Source of the DNA: Albidovulum litorale
Lineage (GTDB): Bacteria > Pseudomonadota > Alphaproteobacteria > Rhodobacterales > Rhodobacteraceae
DNA: 64,000 nt
Assembly (NCBI RefSeq): GCF_025751495.1
Contig: NZ_JAOWKZ010000001.1
Span: 565,920-629,919, forward strand
Reading direction: 5' to 3'
Of this stretch, positions 25,382 through 34,635 are shown piece after piece. Numbering within the stretch: the first letter of the stretch is position 1; each line of letters begins with the position of its first letter. The translations under genes were made by a program, and so were the position numbers. Below the pieces are notes generated by a model. The model was given only the letters and a program-made list of their open reading frames with translations, was not told where the DNA came from and made no database searches.

Positions 25382-27007
25382 ATGGGTTGGATGGCGGATG
25401 AAACCGGACTGGGGCGGAATGCGGCGAACTTCGTGCCCCTGACGCCACTGTCGTTTCTGGCGCGCGCAGGCGATGTTTTTGCCGATCAGACCGCAGTGGT
25501 CTATCGCGGCACACGCCGGACCTACGCCGAATACCGCGCCCGGGTCAGCCGCCTTGCCTCTGCCCTGACCGCGCGTGGCGTGCAGCCGGGCGATGTGGTC
25601 GCCACGTTGCTGCCCAACATACCCGCCCAGGCCGAGGCGCATTTCGGCATTCCCGCCGCTGGCGCCGTCCTGAACACGATCAACACGCGCCTCGATACGG
25701 ACACGATCGCCTATATCTTCGGTCACGGACAGGCGAAGATCGCACTGGTCGATACCGCGCTACTGCCACTGGCCGAAGCCGCGATTGCCGAAATGGACGG
25801 CCCCGGGCCTGAGATTATCGAGGTCGCCGACCGAGAGGCGGGCTTTGCCCCGTCCGGCCGCTACACCGAATACGAGGCGCTCTTGAAACAGGGCGACCCC
25901 GACGCGCCCTGGATCATGCCGCAGGATGAATGGGAAAGCCTGTCGCTCAACTACACCTCCGGCACCACGGGCCGGCCAAAGGGCGTCGTCTATCACCATC
26001 GCGGCGCCTATCTCCTCGCGATGGGGACTGCCGTGACATGGGCCGTTGGCATCAGGCCGGTCTACCTGACCATCGTGCCCCTGTTTCACTGTAACGGCTG
26101 GTGCCACACCTGGATGCTGCCCGCCGTCGGCGGCACGCTCGTCTGCTGCCGGGATGTCACCGCCAAGAACATCTATGACGCCATCGCCGATGAGGGCGTG
26201 ACCCATATGGGCGGTGCGCCGATCGTGCTGAATTCGATCATCAACGCCAAGGACGCCGACCGCCGCCCCTTCGACCATGTGGTCGAGGTCTATACCGCCG
26301 GCGCCCCGCCCCCTGCCGCCACATTGGCCGCCATCGAGCCGCTCGGCTTCCGCGTCACACAGGTCTACGGCCTGACAGAAACCTACGGCCATGTCACCGA
26401 ATGCCTCTGGCACGGCCGCTGGGATGGGCTGGCGCAGGCCGAACGCGCGTCGATCAAGGCACGCACCGGGGTCCTGATGCCCTTCATGGAGGACATCACC
26501 GTCCACGACGAAACCGGCAATCCTGTGCCCCGCGACGGCAAGACCGTGGGCGAGATTGCCATTCGCGGCAATTCGGTGATGAAGGGCTACTACAAGAACC
26601 CCGAGGCCACGGCCGAAGCCTTCAAGGGCGGGTTCTTCCGCTCCGGCGACATCGCCTTCCAGCACGAGGACGGCTATATCAAGATCACCGACCGCGCCAA
26701 GGACATCATCATCTCGGGCGGCGAGAACGTGTCGTCGGTCGAGGTCGAGGGCGCGCTGATGCACCATCCGGCCGTCTCGCTCTGCTCCGTCGTGGCCAAG
26801 CCCGATGACAAATGGGGCGAGGTGCCCTGCGCCTTCGTCGAACTGAAAGAAGGTCGGACGGCGGATGAGGCGGAGCTTATCGCCTTTGCCCGCGAGCGGC
26901 TGGCAGGCTTCAAGACCCCCAAGAGGGTGGTCTTCTGCGAACTTCCAAAGACCTCGACCGGCAAGGTGCAGAAGTTCGAATTAAGGGCGCGGGCAAAGGA
27001 ACTCTGA
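25382..27007 (+). CDS. acyl-CoA synthetase, DmdB-like AMP-forming ligase
   Basis: A 541-residue adenylate-forming ligase that activates a carboxylic acid with ATP and CoA. Motifs in order: YTSGTTGRPKG (P-loop), YGLTETYGH (A5), SGDIAFQHEDGYI (A7), RAKDIIISGGENVSSVEVE (A8) and the catalytic lysine in KTSTGKVQK near the end. Length and the opening GWMADETGL followed by ANFVPLTPLSFL closely recall, from memory, the roseobacter 3-methylmercaptopropionate CoA ligase DmdB, but medium-chain or aryl acids are alternatives. Divergent from a DMT transporter gene; no dmdA is in the window. Confidence 0.9.
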   Translation: MGWMADETGLGRNAANFVPLTPLSFLARAGDVFADQTAVVYRGTRRTYAEYRARVSRLASALTARGVQPGDVVATLLPNIPAQAEAHFGIPAAGAVLNTINTRLDTDTIAYIFGHGQAKIALVDTALLPLAEAAIAEMDGPGPEIIEVADREAGFAPSGRYTEYEALLKQGDPDAPWIMPQDEWESLSLNYTSGTTGRPKGVVYHHRGAYLLAMGTAVTWAVGIRPVYLTIVPLFHCNGWCHTWMLPAVGGTLVCCRDVTAKNIYDAIADEGVTHMGGAPIVLNSIINAKDADRRPFDHVVEVYTAGAPPPAATLAAIEPLGFRVTQVYGLTETYGHVTECLWHGRWDGLAQAERASIKARTGVLMPFMEDITVHDETGNPVPRDGKTVGEIAIRGNSVMKGYYKNPEATAEAFKGGFFRSGDIAFQHEDGYIKITDRAKDIIISGGENVSSVEVEGALMHHPAVSLCSVVAKPDDKWGEVPCAFVELKEGRTADEAELIAFARERLAGFKTPKRVVFCELPKTSTGKVQKFELRARAKEL

Positions 27008-27196
27008 TCGCTACATCCCCGCTACCGGACCATGGGTTCAAAGAAAAGGTCTGCCCGTGATCGTGTTGGTTCGCTTTGCGGACAAAACAGGTATCTGGAT
27101 TCCGACTTCGCCACCGAGATCACGAAGTGCAATCCAACATCAACGCAGGCTCTTCGAATTCGTCGCTTGTGACAACTCGGCGATTAAGCTCACAAT

Positions 27197-28021
27197 TTAC
27201 GCTGGCATCTGCCCGATTACTTCAACGTAAGTAGTGCCTGACAATCCGCCCGGGTCCTTGGCTTCCATTTCAAGACGACGTGCAACAGAAGCGCGCTCAT
27301 CCTCCGTGATCCAACCCTTTCCTACGGCCTCATTCACAAAGTCGGCTTGCGTCCAGAGCCCCGACATCGCCCGGTACATGCCCGCTCTTGCTTCTGCGTT
27401 CGGCGAGTAGGCGTAGACCGGTCTCGCACTGAGGACGTTCAATCCAACTCCCGCAAATAAAGCCGGAAGATCACGTCCGATGTCCGGGTAGCCGTCGTTT
27501 TCGCGTACTGATCTTTGGAGGGTCGACATCACCGTCTTCATCGCGACATCGGCAGGACCATATAGGCTGGCGCCAAAGTCGATTTCCCGAAACGCAGCCA
27601 AGCCTCCTGGCTTCAACACCCGCTTCACCTCTTCGAGAACCGGGCCGACATCGCTGAACTGCATCAGAATGGTGTGTCCGTAGACCACGTCGAAGACGTC
27701 GTTCGGAAATGGAAGGGCGAGCACGCTCGCGGTCTCGAACCGACAGTTGCCGAGTCCCAGTTTCGCGGCTTTTTCGCGGGCGATCTCGATCTGCGAAGCC
27801 TCGATATCGACACCCACGGCCTCGCCCGGTGCGATCGCCTCAGCCAATCCTACCGTGATCGAGCCTGGTCCGCATCCGACATCCAAGACCGACATCCCGG
27901 AAGTCAGTCTTGGAAGCAGAAAACCCGCATTCACGGCAGCCGTCCGACTGCCCATCAATCCAATCGCCGCCGGGCTATAGCCGAATGCGTAAATCCTGCC
28001 ATCAGAGTTCTCTCTCGACAT
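27197..28021 (-). CDS. class I SAM-dependent methyltransferase
   Basis: A 274-residue methyltransferase. The ATG at 28021 has AAGGAA upstream. The SAM-binding motif I is VLDVGCGPGSITVGLAE, motif II acidic residue is in AVGVDIEASQIE, and VLKPGGLAAFREIDFG is the post-motif segment of UbiE/type 11 enzymes. The substrate is unknown. Base composition is visibly less GC-rich than the neighbours, and the flanking gap (27008-27196) is also atypical, which suggests horizontal acquisition into the interval after rne. Confidence 0.88.
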   Translation of the reverse strand: MSRENSDGRIYAFGYSPAAIGLMGSRTAAVNAGFLLPRLTSGMSVLDVGCGPGSITVGLAEAIAPGEAVGVDIEASQIEIAREKAAKLGLGNCRFETASVLALPFPNDVFDVVYGHTILMQFSDVGPVLEEVKRVLKPGGLAAFREIDFGASLYGPADVAMKTVMSTLQRSVRENDGYPDIGRDLPALFAGVGLNVLSARPVYAYSPNAEARAGMYRAMSGLWTQADFVNEAVGKGWITEDERASVARRLEMEAKDPGGLSGTTYVEVIGQMPA

Positions 28022-28160
28022 CACTATTCCTTGCTGCGGTAGGTTGAGGATGGCGCTAATTGTTGAAATGCTACGCTTAACACCCCCACATTGAAAGCTT
28101 TCGAGAATAAGGCCCGCTTTGGGCTCAGAACAGCCCGACAAGACTTCCTGATACGCCCAA

Positions 28161-28190
28161 AGAAAAAGGCCGGGCGATCTGCCCGGCCTT
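28161..28190 (-). terminator. intrinsic terminator of rne
   Basis: AAGGCCGGGC and GCCCGGCCTT form a ten-bp perfect stem with a five-base loop, followed on the minus strand by TTTTTCTTT. It lies 22 bases after the rne stop. Confidence 0.9.
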
Positions 28191-28211
28191 TTCATGTCAT
28201 CCGTTCAAGGC

Positions 28212-30971
28212 TTACCGCCCGAGCGACCACCAGCCGCGCCGTTTAGGCTTCGCGGCTTCTTCTTCGGCCGTTTCCGCCATCTGCGGGTCCGGCTGCAAGG
28301 CTGCGTCGGCCTCTGCGGCCACAGGCTCAGGGGCCGGCTCGTGCTCGACCTTTGCCGGGGCTTCCTCCGCCACCGGTGCGGCAGGTTCCGCCGCCACGAC
28401 TACGGGCGCCTCTTCGGCGGCAGGCTTCGCCGCCGCCTTGCGGCTGCGCGAGGTCCGGGGCTTTGCCGGTTTTTTCGGCTCGGCCTCGGCTTCCACCGCC
28501 TGGGCGGGTTCGGCCTCGGCTTCAGCCTCTGCCGCTTTCTTTGACCGGCTCCGGCCCGTCGCGGCCCGCTTGCGCGGTGAGGCTTTCTTGGGCTCCGCTT
28601 CGGCCTCGGCCACCTCGGAGGACGCGGCCTCGACCGGTGCTTCCTCGGCAGCGACAGCCTCAGCGGGTTCCGCCACGGCTTCGGTCTCCGGCTTTTTCTT
28701 ACGCGACCGGCTGCGGCGCGATTTCGGCTTCTCGGCTGCTGCCTCTTCGGCCACCGGTTCCGCCGCGGCTTCCGCCGCTGGCTCGGTCACCGCATCCGTA
28801 TCTTCCGCGCCGGCATCGCTGTCGTCGCCCTGATCGGCGCCCTGCGCCGCATCGGCGCCATTGCCGCCACCCTTGCGCCGCCGCCGACGACGGCGCTTCT
28901 TCTTGCGCGGGGCATCGCCTTCGCCGTCGCTTGCAGCGGGGGCCGCAGCGACGGCGTCTTCTTCCTCGTCCTCGGCCTCGACCTCGGCGATGTCGTCCTC
29001 TTCCTCCTCGGCCAGTCGCAGCGCATCGACCGAGACAACCGGCGCGGCCTCGGGCACAACCCGGGTCGCGGTCTTGAACTTTTCGATGGAGAAATCGGGG
29101 CTGACCATCGCCGGATCGGCCTCGATCCGGATCGACATGCCGTAACGCGCCTCGATCTGGGCCAGATGCTCGCGCTTCTGGTTGAAGAGGAAGTTCACGA
29201 CAGCGACGGGGGCCTTCAGCAGCACTTCACGCGACCGCTTGCGGGTCCCCTCCTCTTCCAGCTGGCGCAGGATCTGCAGGGCAAGGTTGTCGTCCGACCG
29301 GATGATGCCGGTGCCGTGGCAATGCGGACAAGGCGCGGTCGTCGATTCCAGCATGCCCGGGCGTAGCCGCTGGCGGCTCATCTCCAGAAGACCGAAGCCC
29401 GAAATGCGGCCAACCTGAATGCGGGCGCGGTCGGTTTTCAGCTTCTCCTTCAGGCGCTTCTCGACGGCGGCGTTGTTCTTACGCTCTTCCATGTCGATGA
29501 AGTCGATGACGATAAGCCCTGCAAGGTCGCGCAGGCGCAACTGCCGCGCCACTTCCTCGGCCGCCTCAAGGTTGGTCTTGAGCGCGGTTTCCTCGATCGA
29601 ACCTTCCTTTGTCGCGCGGCCTGAGTTCACGTCGATGGCGACGAGCGCCTCGGTCACGCCGATGACGATATAGCCGCCCGATTTGAGCTGAACGGTCGGG
29701 TTGAACATCGCCGCGAGGTAGCTTTCAACCTGATAGCGGGCGAACAAGGGCAGCCCCTCGTGGTAGTGCTTCACGTTCTTGGCGTGGGACGGCATGATCA
29801 TCTTCATGAAGTCCTTGGCCGCGCGGTAGCCGTCCGGCCCCTCGACCAGAACCTCGTCGATGTCTTTGTTGTAAAGGTCGCGGATCGTGCGCTTGATCAG
29901 ATCACCTTCTTCATAAATCGGCGCGGGCGCGATCGACTTCATCGTCAGATCGCGGATCTGCTCCCAGAGCCGCATCAGGTATTCGTAGTCGCGCTTGATC
30001 TCGGCCTTGGTGCGCTGGCTTCCGGCGGTGCGGATGATCAGACCGGCACCCTGCGGCACCTCGATCTCGCCCGCGATCTCCTTCAGCTTCTTGCGGTCGG
30101 CGGCATTGGTGATCTTGCGGCTGATCCCGCCGCCCCGGGCGGTGTTCGGCATCAACACGCAGTAGCGGCCGGCAAGCGACAGATAGGTCGTCAGCGCCGC
30201 ACCCTTGTTGCCGCGTTCTTCCTTGACGACCTGGACCAGCATGATCTGCCGGACCTTGATCACTTCCTGGATCTTGTAACGGCGCGGACGCGGCTTCCTC
30301 GGCTGGCGGATCTCCTCGGCCACATCCTCGTCCGCAACCGATTCGATTTCCTCATCGGTGTCAGAGGCATGATCAGCCGCAACATAGGGGCCTTCAGCCT
30401 CGGCGTCGCCATTCCCGTCATCGGCGTCGTTGTCGACAGCCGATTCAACGGTGTCAGGCGTCTCAGTGGTCGCCGCCCCAGTGCTTTCCTCGTCGGCATT
30501 GGTCACGTCCGAAGCGTCCGTCTGATCGGCATCCTCGTCATCGAGGTCGACCACGGTCATGCCCGGGATATCGTCGCTCGTGACCACCGCGTCGTCGGAC
30601 CGGGCCTTCTCGGCCTTTGACTTGGGTTTCGGCCTGCTGCGGCGACGGCCCCGGTTGTTCTCCTCGGCCTCCTGCGCCTCGGCATAGGCACGCTCTTCTT
30701 CCAGAAGCGCCTGCCGGTCCGCGACCGGGATCTGGTAATAATCCGGATGGATTTCCGAAAAGGCGAGGAAGCCGTGACGGTTGCCGCCGTAATCGACAAA
30801 GGCAGCCTGAAGCGAGGGTTCGACCCGCGTGACCTTGGCTAGATAGATATTGCCGGCAAGCTGGCGTTTGTTGACGGTTTCAAAGTCGAATTCCTCAACC
30901 TTGTTTCCGTCGACCACCACAACGCGGGTCTCTTCCGCGTGGGTGGCATCGATGAGCATTTTCTTGGCCAT
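28212..30971 (-). CDS. rne: ribonuclease E
   Basis: Endoribonuclease E, 919 residues, core of the RNA degradosome and of rRNA/tRNA maturation. The catalytic half contains an S1 domain at residues 38-85 and again after 230, split by a long acidic insert (about 88-228, rich in Asp, Glu, Ala) as is common in this group. The metal-binding acids lie in VAIDVNSGRAT and IVIDFIDMEER, and the zinc-link motif CPHCHGTG is near residue 546. The C-terminal 270 residues are a low-complexity Ala/Glu/Lys/Arg scaffold ending KPKRRGWWSLGR. Start ATG at 30971. Confidence 0.97.
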   Translation of the reverse strand: MAKKMLIDATHAEETRVVVVDGNKVEEFDFETVNKRQLAGNIYLAKVTRVEPSLQAAFVDYGGNRHGFLAFSEIHPDYYQIPVADRQALLEEERAYAEAQEAEENNRGRRRSRPKPKSKAEKARSDDAVVTSDDIPGMTVVDLDDEDADQTDASDVTNADEESTGAATTETPDTVESAVDNDADDGNGDAEAEGPYVAADHASDTDEEIESVADEDVAEEIRQPRKPRPRRYKIQEVIKVRQIMLVQVVKEERGNKGAALTTYLSLAGRYCVLMPNTARGGGISRKITNAADRKKLKEIAGEIEVPQGAGLIIRTAGSQRTKAEIKRDYEYLMRLWEQIRDLTMKSIAPAPIYEEGDLIKRTIRDLYNKDIDEVLVEGPDGYRAAKDFMKMIMPSHAKNVKHYHEGLPLFARYQVESYLAAMFNPTVQLKSGGYIVIGVTEALVAIDVNSGRATKEGSIEETALKTNLEAAEEVARQLRLRDLAGLIVIDFIDMEERKNNAAVEKRLKEKLKTDRARIQVGRISGFGLLEMSRQRLRPGMLESTTAPCPHCHGTGIIRSDDNLALQILRQLEEEGTRKRSREVLLKAPVAVVNFLFNQKREHLAQIEARYGMSIRIEADPAMVSPDFSIEKFKTATRVVPEAAPVVSVDALRLAEEEEDDIAEVEAEDEEEDAVAAAPAASDGEGDAPRKKKRRRRRRRKGGGNGADAAQGADQGDDSDAGAEDTDAVTEPAAEAAAEPVAEEAAAEKPKSRRSRSRKKKPETEAVAEPAEAVAAEEAPVEAASSEVAEAEAEPKKASPRKRAATGRSRSKKAAEAEAEAEPAQAVEAEAEPKKPAKPRTSRSRKAAAKPAAEEAPVVVAAEPAAPVAEEAPAKVEHEPAPEPVAAEADAALQPDPQMAETAEEEAAKPKRRGWWSLGR

Positions 30972-31415
30972 GTAATCTTTCCGAACGCAGAAAGCGGCCG
31001 GGACCCTGGCGGGCCGGCACGCAAACGGCATTCAATTGCTGATGCGAAAGGCGGTGCGGAACACAGTGGGGCGGCGGCCGAAGGCCTGCCGGTGGTCCGC
31101 TGCTCTGTCCTCACGCGCTTCATCGCGGTTCTGTCCCGGATGCCTCGCGGCATCCAACTCGGGCCCCGGGGCCGGACGCGGCTGACGGGGCGAATGTGCG
31201 GCCTTGCGGCCAATCGGCCTGCCATTGCCCTGCCCGGGACCGGTGCGGTTCCGGCGCGCAGGACGGCAGCAAATCTGATGGGTCGGGGCGCAGGTAACGC
31301 GCCGGATCGACGTGGAGCGACATTAGCGGGGAACGCCGGTCGAACACAATGGCCAATTTGGCGTGCGCCGCCGCAGGCCGGAGGCAAGGTGGGTTAAACC
31401 CACCTTACATTCGCC
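30972..31415. other. 444-base leader/gap upstream of rne
   Basis: No gene is supported. It presumably holds the rne promoter and a long 5' untranslated region; rne leaders are commonly used for autoregulation, but no specific structure is assigned here. The far end carries the second copy of a dispersed palindrome (31386-31406). Confidence 0.5.
31386..31406. repeat. dispersed palindrome, copy 2 (terminator-like)
   Basis: Perfect inverted repeat of ten-bp arms AAGGTGGGTT around a single A. It shares its core with the copy at 1861-1888 and lies ten bases beyond the DctD-like stop codon. Confidence 0.7.
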
Positions 31416-32747
31416 TCAGAGGTAATCTGACCGCTGCAGCGAATACTTCGCCATCTTCTCGTTCAGCGTCCGGCGCGGCAGGCAAAGCTCTTCCATCACC
31501 GCCGCGATGGAGCCCTTGTGGCGCCGCATCGTATTGTCGATCAGCATCTTCTCGAAGCTCTCGACATAATCCTTCAGGGGCTTGCCCTCCGTCGTCATCA
31601 CGGGCCCGGCCTCTTCGTTCTCGGCCATGAGAAGCGAAGCGATGGAGCCCGATCCGCGCCGGTTCTGAAGGACAGCGCGTTCGGCCACGTTGATCAACTG
31701 GCGGACATTGCCCGGCCACGGCGCTTGTAGCAGCTGCGCCGCCTCCTGCGCCGTCACCTGCGGCGCATCGCAGCCATATTCCTCGGCGAACTGTTCGGCG
31801 AGCCGGGTGAACAGCGTCAGGATATCTTCACCGCGCGAGCGCAGGGGCGGCAGCATGATCTTGAGCGCCGCAAGGCGGAAATAGAGGTCGGGACGCAGGG
31901 CGTCCTCCACGGTCCTGCCCTGTTCGTGGTCGTTGCAGATCGCGATAATGCGGGTCTCGGCCGGGCTTCCCTGCTCGTTGATGAAGGTCAGAAGCCGCGC
32001 CTGCAAGGGCTGGCTCAGCGCCTCGACATCCTCAAGGACAAGCGTACCGCCGCGCGCCTCCTCAACGAGCGGGATCTGCCCACCCTCCTCCATCGGCCCG
32101 AAAAGCCGCGCGCCAAGCTGGTCTTCGGAATAGGCGGCACAGGACAGGACCGAGAATTTCTTGCCCGCCCGCGGCCCCACCGCGTGCAGCGCATGGGCGA
32201 CCAAAGTCTTGCCCGTCCCGGTCTCGCCGTCGATCAGCACATGGCCGTCGGCCTGACCGAGATCGAGAATATCCTCGCGCAGCCGCTCCATCGCCGGGGA
32301 ATTGCCGATCAGCTTCTTCATGATTGTGGTGCCGTCGCTGAGTTCCTTCCTCAGCGCCCGGTTGTCGAGCGTCATCCGACGCGCCTGGCTCGCGCGTTTG
32401 GCAAGCTCGGTCATACGGTCAGGGTTGAACGGCTTTTCAAGAAAATCATAGGCCCCGACCCGCATCGCCTCCACCGCCATAGGCACATCGCCATGGCCGG
32501 TGATCATCACGACGGGCAGACCGCTGTCGACGCTCATCAGGCGCTTGAGAAAGGCCATACCGTCCATGCCGGGCATCTTGATATCCGACACCACGACCCC
32601 GGGATAATCCGATCCGATCGCCTTCAGCGCATCTTCCGCGCAGGCAAAGGTCTCGGTGTCGAACCCCGACAGGGCCAGCCACTGGCTGATTGACTGCCGC
32701 ATATCCTGTTCGTCATCGACGATCGCCACTTTCATCGCGCGTGCCAT
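31416..32747 (-). CDS. dctD: NtrC/DctD-type response regulator lacking GAFTGA
   Basis: A 443-residue response regulator: receiver domain (1-120; D11, D12, phospho-acceptor D55, K105), AAA+ domain (about 145-375) and a C-terminal Fis-type helix-turn-helix (about 405-440). The Walker A motif GETGTGKT (174-181) is intact. However, the sigma-54-contacting GAFTGA loop is absent (LFGPMEEGGQIP stands at 215-226), and Walker B reads LVLED rather than the usual FLDE. It therefore may not activate sigma-54 promoters. It follows the DctB-like kinase gene by 11 bases. The classical role is C4-dicarboxylate uptake control; no dct transporter is nearby. Confidence 0.9.
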   Translation of the reverse strand: MARAMKVAIVDDEQDMRQSISQWLALSGFDTETFACAEDALKAIGSDYPGVVVSDIKMPGMDGMAFLKRLMSVDSGLPVVMITGHGDVPMAVEAMRVGAYDFLEKPFNPDRMTELAKRASQARRMTLDNRALRKELSDGTTIMKKLIGNSPAMERLREDILDLGQADGHVLIDGETGTGKTLVAHALHAVGPRAGKKFSVLSCAAYSEDQLGARLFGPMEEGGQIPLVEEARGGTLVLEDVEALSQPLQARLLTFINEQGSPAETRIIAICNDHEQGRTVEDALRPDLYFRLAALKIMLPPLRSRGEDILTLFTRLAEQFAEEYGCDAPQVTAQEAAQLLQAPWPGNVRQLINVAERAVLQNRRGSGSIASLLMAENEEAGPVMTTEGKPLKDYVESFEKMLIDNTMRRHKGSIAAVMEELCLPRRTLNEKMAKYSLQRSDYL

Positions 32748-32758
32748 GAACTACCTCT

Positions 32759-34588
32759 TCACTCCGCTGCCTGCGTCTTCCCGGTTAATATGGGGAGCTG
32801 CACTTCGAATACAGCCCCACCCCCCGGTGCGTTGCGCGCCGTGAGGCGCCCGCCAAGGTCTTTCACGATCCCGGATGAAATGGCCAGCCCCAGTCCGACC
32901 CCCTCTCCGGGCTTCTTGGTGGTGTAGAAAGGCTCGAAGAGGTTTTCGAGATCGTCGATCCCGTGGCCGTTGTCACGAACCGCAAGGGTCACCGTCTCGC
33001 CCGCCGTCAGGATGATCTCGATCTCGGGATCGGCGCTCTGCCGCGTCGCGTCTAGCGCGTTCCTTAGGAGGTTGATGATCACCTGTTCCAACCGCACCCG
33101 GTCGGCCATCACCACCACGCTTTCACGGGTCAGCATCCGGGTGATGCGCACGGACCTTGTGCGAAGCGTCGGCTCCATCATCGACAAAGCGGAGGAAATA
33201 CAAGACCTTACATCGACCGGCTCAAATGCCTCGCCGCCCTTGCGGGCATAGCTTTTCAATTGCCGGGTGATCGCGCCCATGCGTTCGATCAGGTCGTCGA
33301 TGCGCTGGAACGATGACAGCGCCTCTTCCGCGCGTCGGCGCTGTAACAAAAGCCGGGCCCCCGCGAGATAGGTTTTCATCGCCGCGAGCGGCTGGTTCAG
33401 CTCGTGGCTCACTGCCGCCGACATCTCGCCCAAAGCGGCGAGTTTCGAGGACTGCGCCAGCGTCTGTTCGGCCACTTCAAGGTCTTTCTGGACCTTCTCG
33501 CGTTCGGCAATCACCTGCTGAAGACGGGCGTTCAGTTGTCGCAGATCGGCAGATTCCCGCCGCGCAACGGCGGATTGGCGCCGGGCCCTGCGCGAGAGCA
33601 GATAAAAGATCAGTGAGAGCAGCACCGCGAAGACCATGATTTCGAGCGCCAGAAAGGCGTTCACTTTCTCGCGGATCGAATCGTAGGTGGTGAAGCTGAT
33701 CAGCTTCCAGCCCCGGAACGGGATGCGGGCCTCGTTACGCATCACGGCCTCGCCACGGACATAGGCATCGGGCGGGTCGTTGGCCCAATCCGTCGTGGCC
33801 TGGAAAGCCCGGGCAATGGCCGAGGGTGCCGGGCGCACGGCCAGCGCCTCGCCGATCGGCAGGCCGCGCCAGCGCGGTTCGGTCGACAGGATGACCCGGT
33901 TTTCGCTGTTTACCACGGCGACGGCATCCGAAATTCCGGCCCAGACCCGTTCGAACTTCGCCAGTTCGGCGCCGACAACGATGACCCCGACCAGCCGGTT
34001 GTCCGAAAGGACGGCGCGCGAATAGGCGAAGTCGTAACCGCCCGTCGCCCGCTCCCCGACCGTAAAGACCGTATCCTTGGACCGCTGTGCATTGACGAAT
34101 TGCGGAGCCGACCCGAAATTCGTGCCGATCTGGGTCCGGTCGGTCGCGGCGACCGTGCGGCCGCTCGCATCCAGAAGCAGGATCGAGGCGGCACCAATCT
34201 CTGTCTGGGCCGAGATCAGGTTCTGCGATGTGGTGGAAAAATCGGCCGAGTTGAGCGCCGAAATCAGTTGCGGATCGCGCGCCAGAAGAAGTGGCACGAC
34301 CGAGGTTCGCTGCAATTCGCTAAGGATATGGCCGGTATAAAGCGCGAGCCGCACTTCGGCGCGGTTGCGCGTCGTTTCGGTAAACCGGTCGCCAAGAAAC
34401 GAGTTCGTGACCCAGATCACCGCGACGGCGCCCGCGATCAGCGCCAGCACGATCAGACGCAGCCACCACGGGCTGCGAATCGACACGAAACGTCGCCGCA
34501 TCGGTTGCCCGCCGCCCCCCTCCGATGCGGAGGGCGCCTTGCCGGCGGCTGCGGCAGGAAAGACGATGCGGGCCTTGTCCTCTGACAT
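32759..34588 (-). CDS. dctB: DctB-type sensor histidine kinase
   Basis: Inner-membrane sensor kinase of 609 residues. A cytosolic N-terminal tail is followed by a helix (about 40-62), a periplasmic double-PAS-like sensor region (about 63-310), a second helix (about 315-335), a coiled coil, the HisKA domain with phospho-accepting H395 in SAAVSHELNQPLAAMK, and an HATPase domain (NLLRNALDA, VRDNGHGI, FEPFYTTKKPGEGVGLGL). The architecture is that of DctB, which senses C4-dicarboxylates in the periplasm. Its partner regulator is encoded 11 bases downstream; purQ lies 47 bases upstream. Confidence 0.92.
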   Translation of the reverse strand: MSEDKARIVFPAAAAGKAPSASEGGGGQPMRRRFVSIRSPWWLRLIVLALIAGAVAVIWVTNSFLGDRFTETTRNRAEVRLALYTGHILSELQRTSVVPLLLARDPQLISALNSADFSTTSQNLISAQTEIGAASILLLDASGRTVAATDRTQIGTNFGSAPQFVNAQRSKDTVFTVGERATGGYDFAYSRAVLSDNRLVGVIVVGAELAKFERVWAGISDAVAVVNSENRVILSTEPRWRGLPIGEALAVRPAPSAIARAFQATTDWANDPPDAYVRGEAVMRNEARIPFRGWKLISFTTYDSIREKVNAFLALEIMVFAVLLSLIFYLLSRRARRQSAVARRESADLRQLNARLQQVIAEREKVQKDLEVAEQTLAQSSKLAALGEMSAAVSHELNQPLAAMKTYLAGARLLLQRRRAEEALSSFQRIDDLIERMGAITRQLKSYARKGGEAFEPVDVRSCISSALSMMEPTLRTRSVRITRMLTRESVVVMADRVRLEQVIINLLRNALDATRQSADPEIEIILTAGETVTLAVRDNGHGIDDLENLFEPFYTTKKPGEGVGLGLAISSGIVKDLGGRLTARNAPGGGAVFEVQLPILTGKTQAAE

Positions 34589-34635
34589 TATTCCGGAGTG
34601 TAAGCCCAGCGTACGCGGGCCTCAAGCACCGGCAC

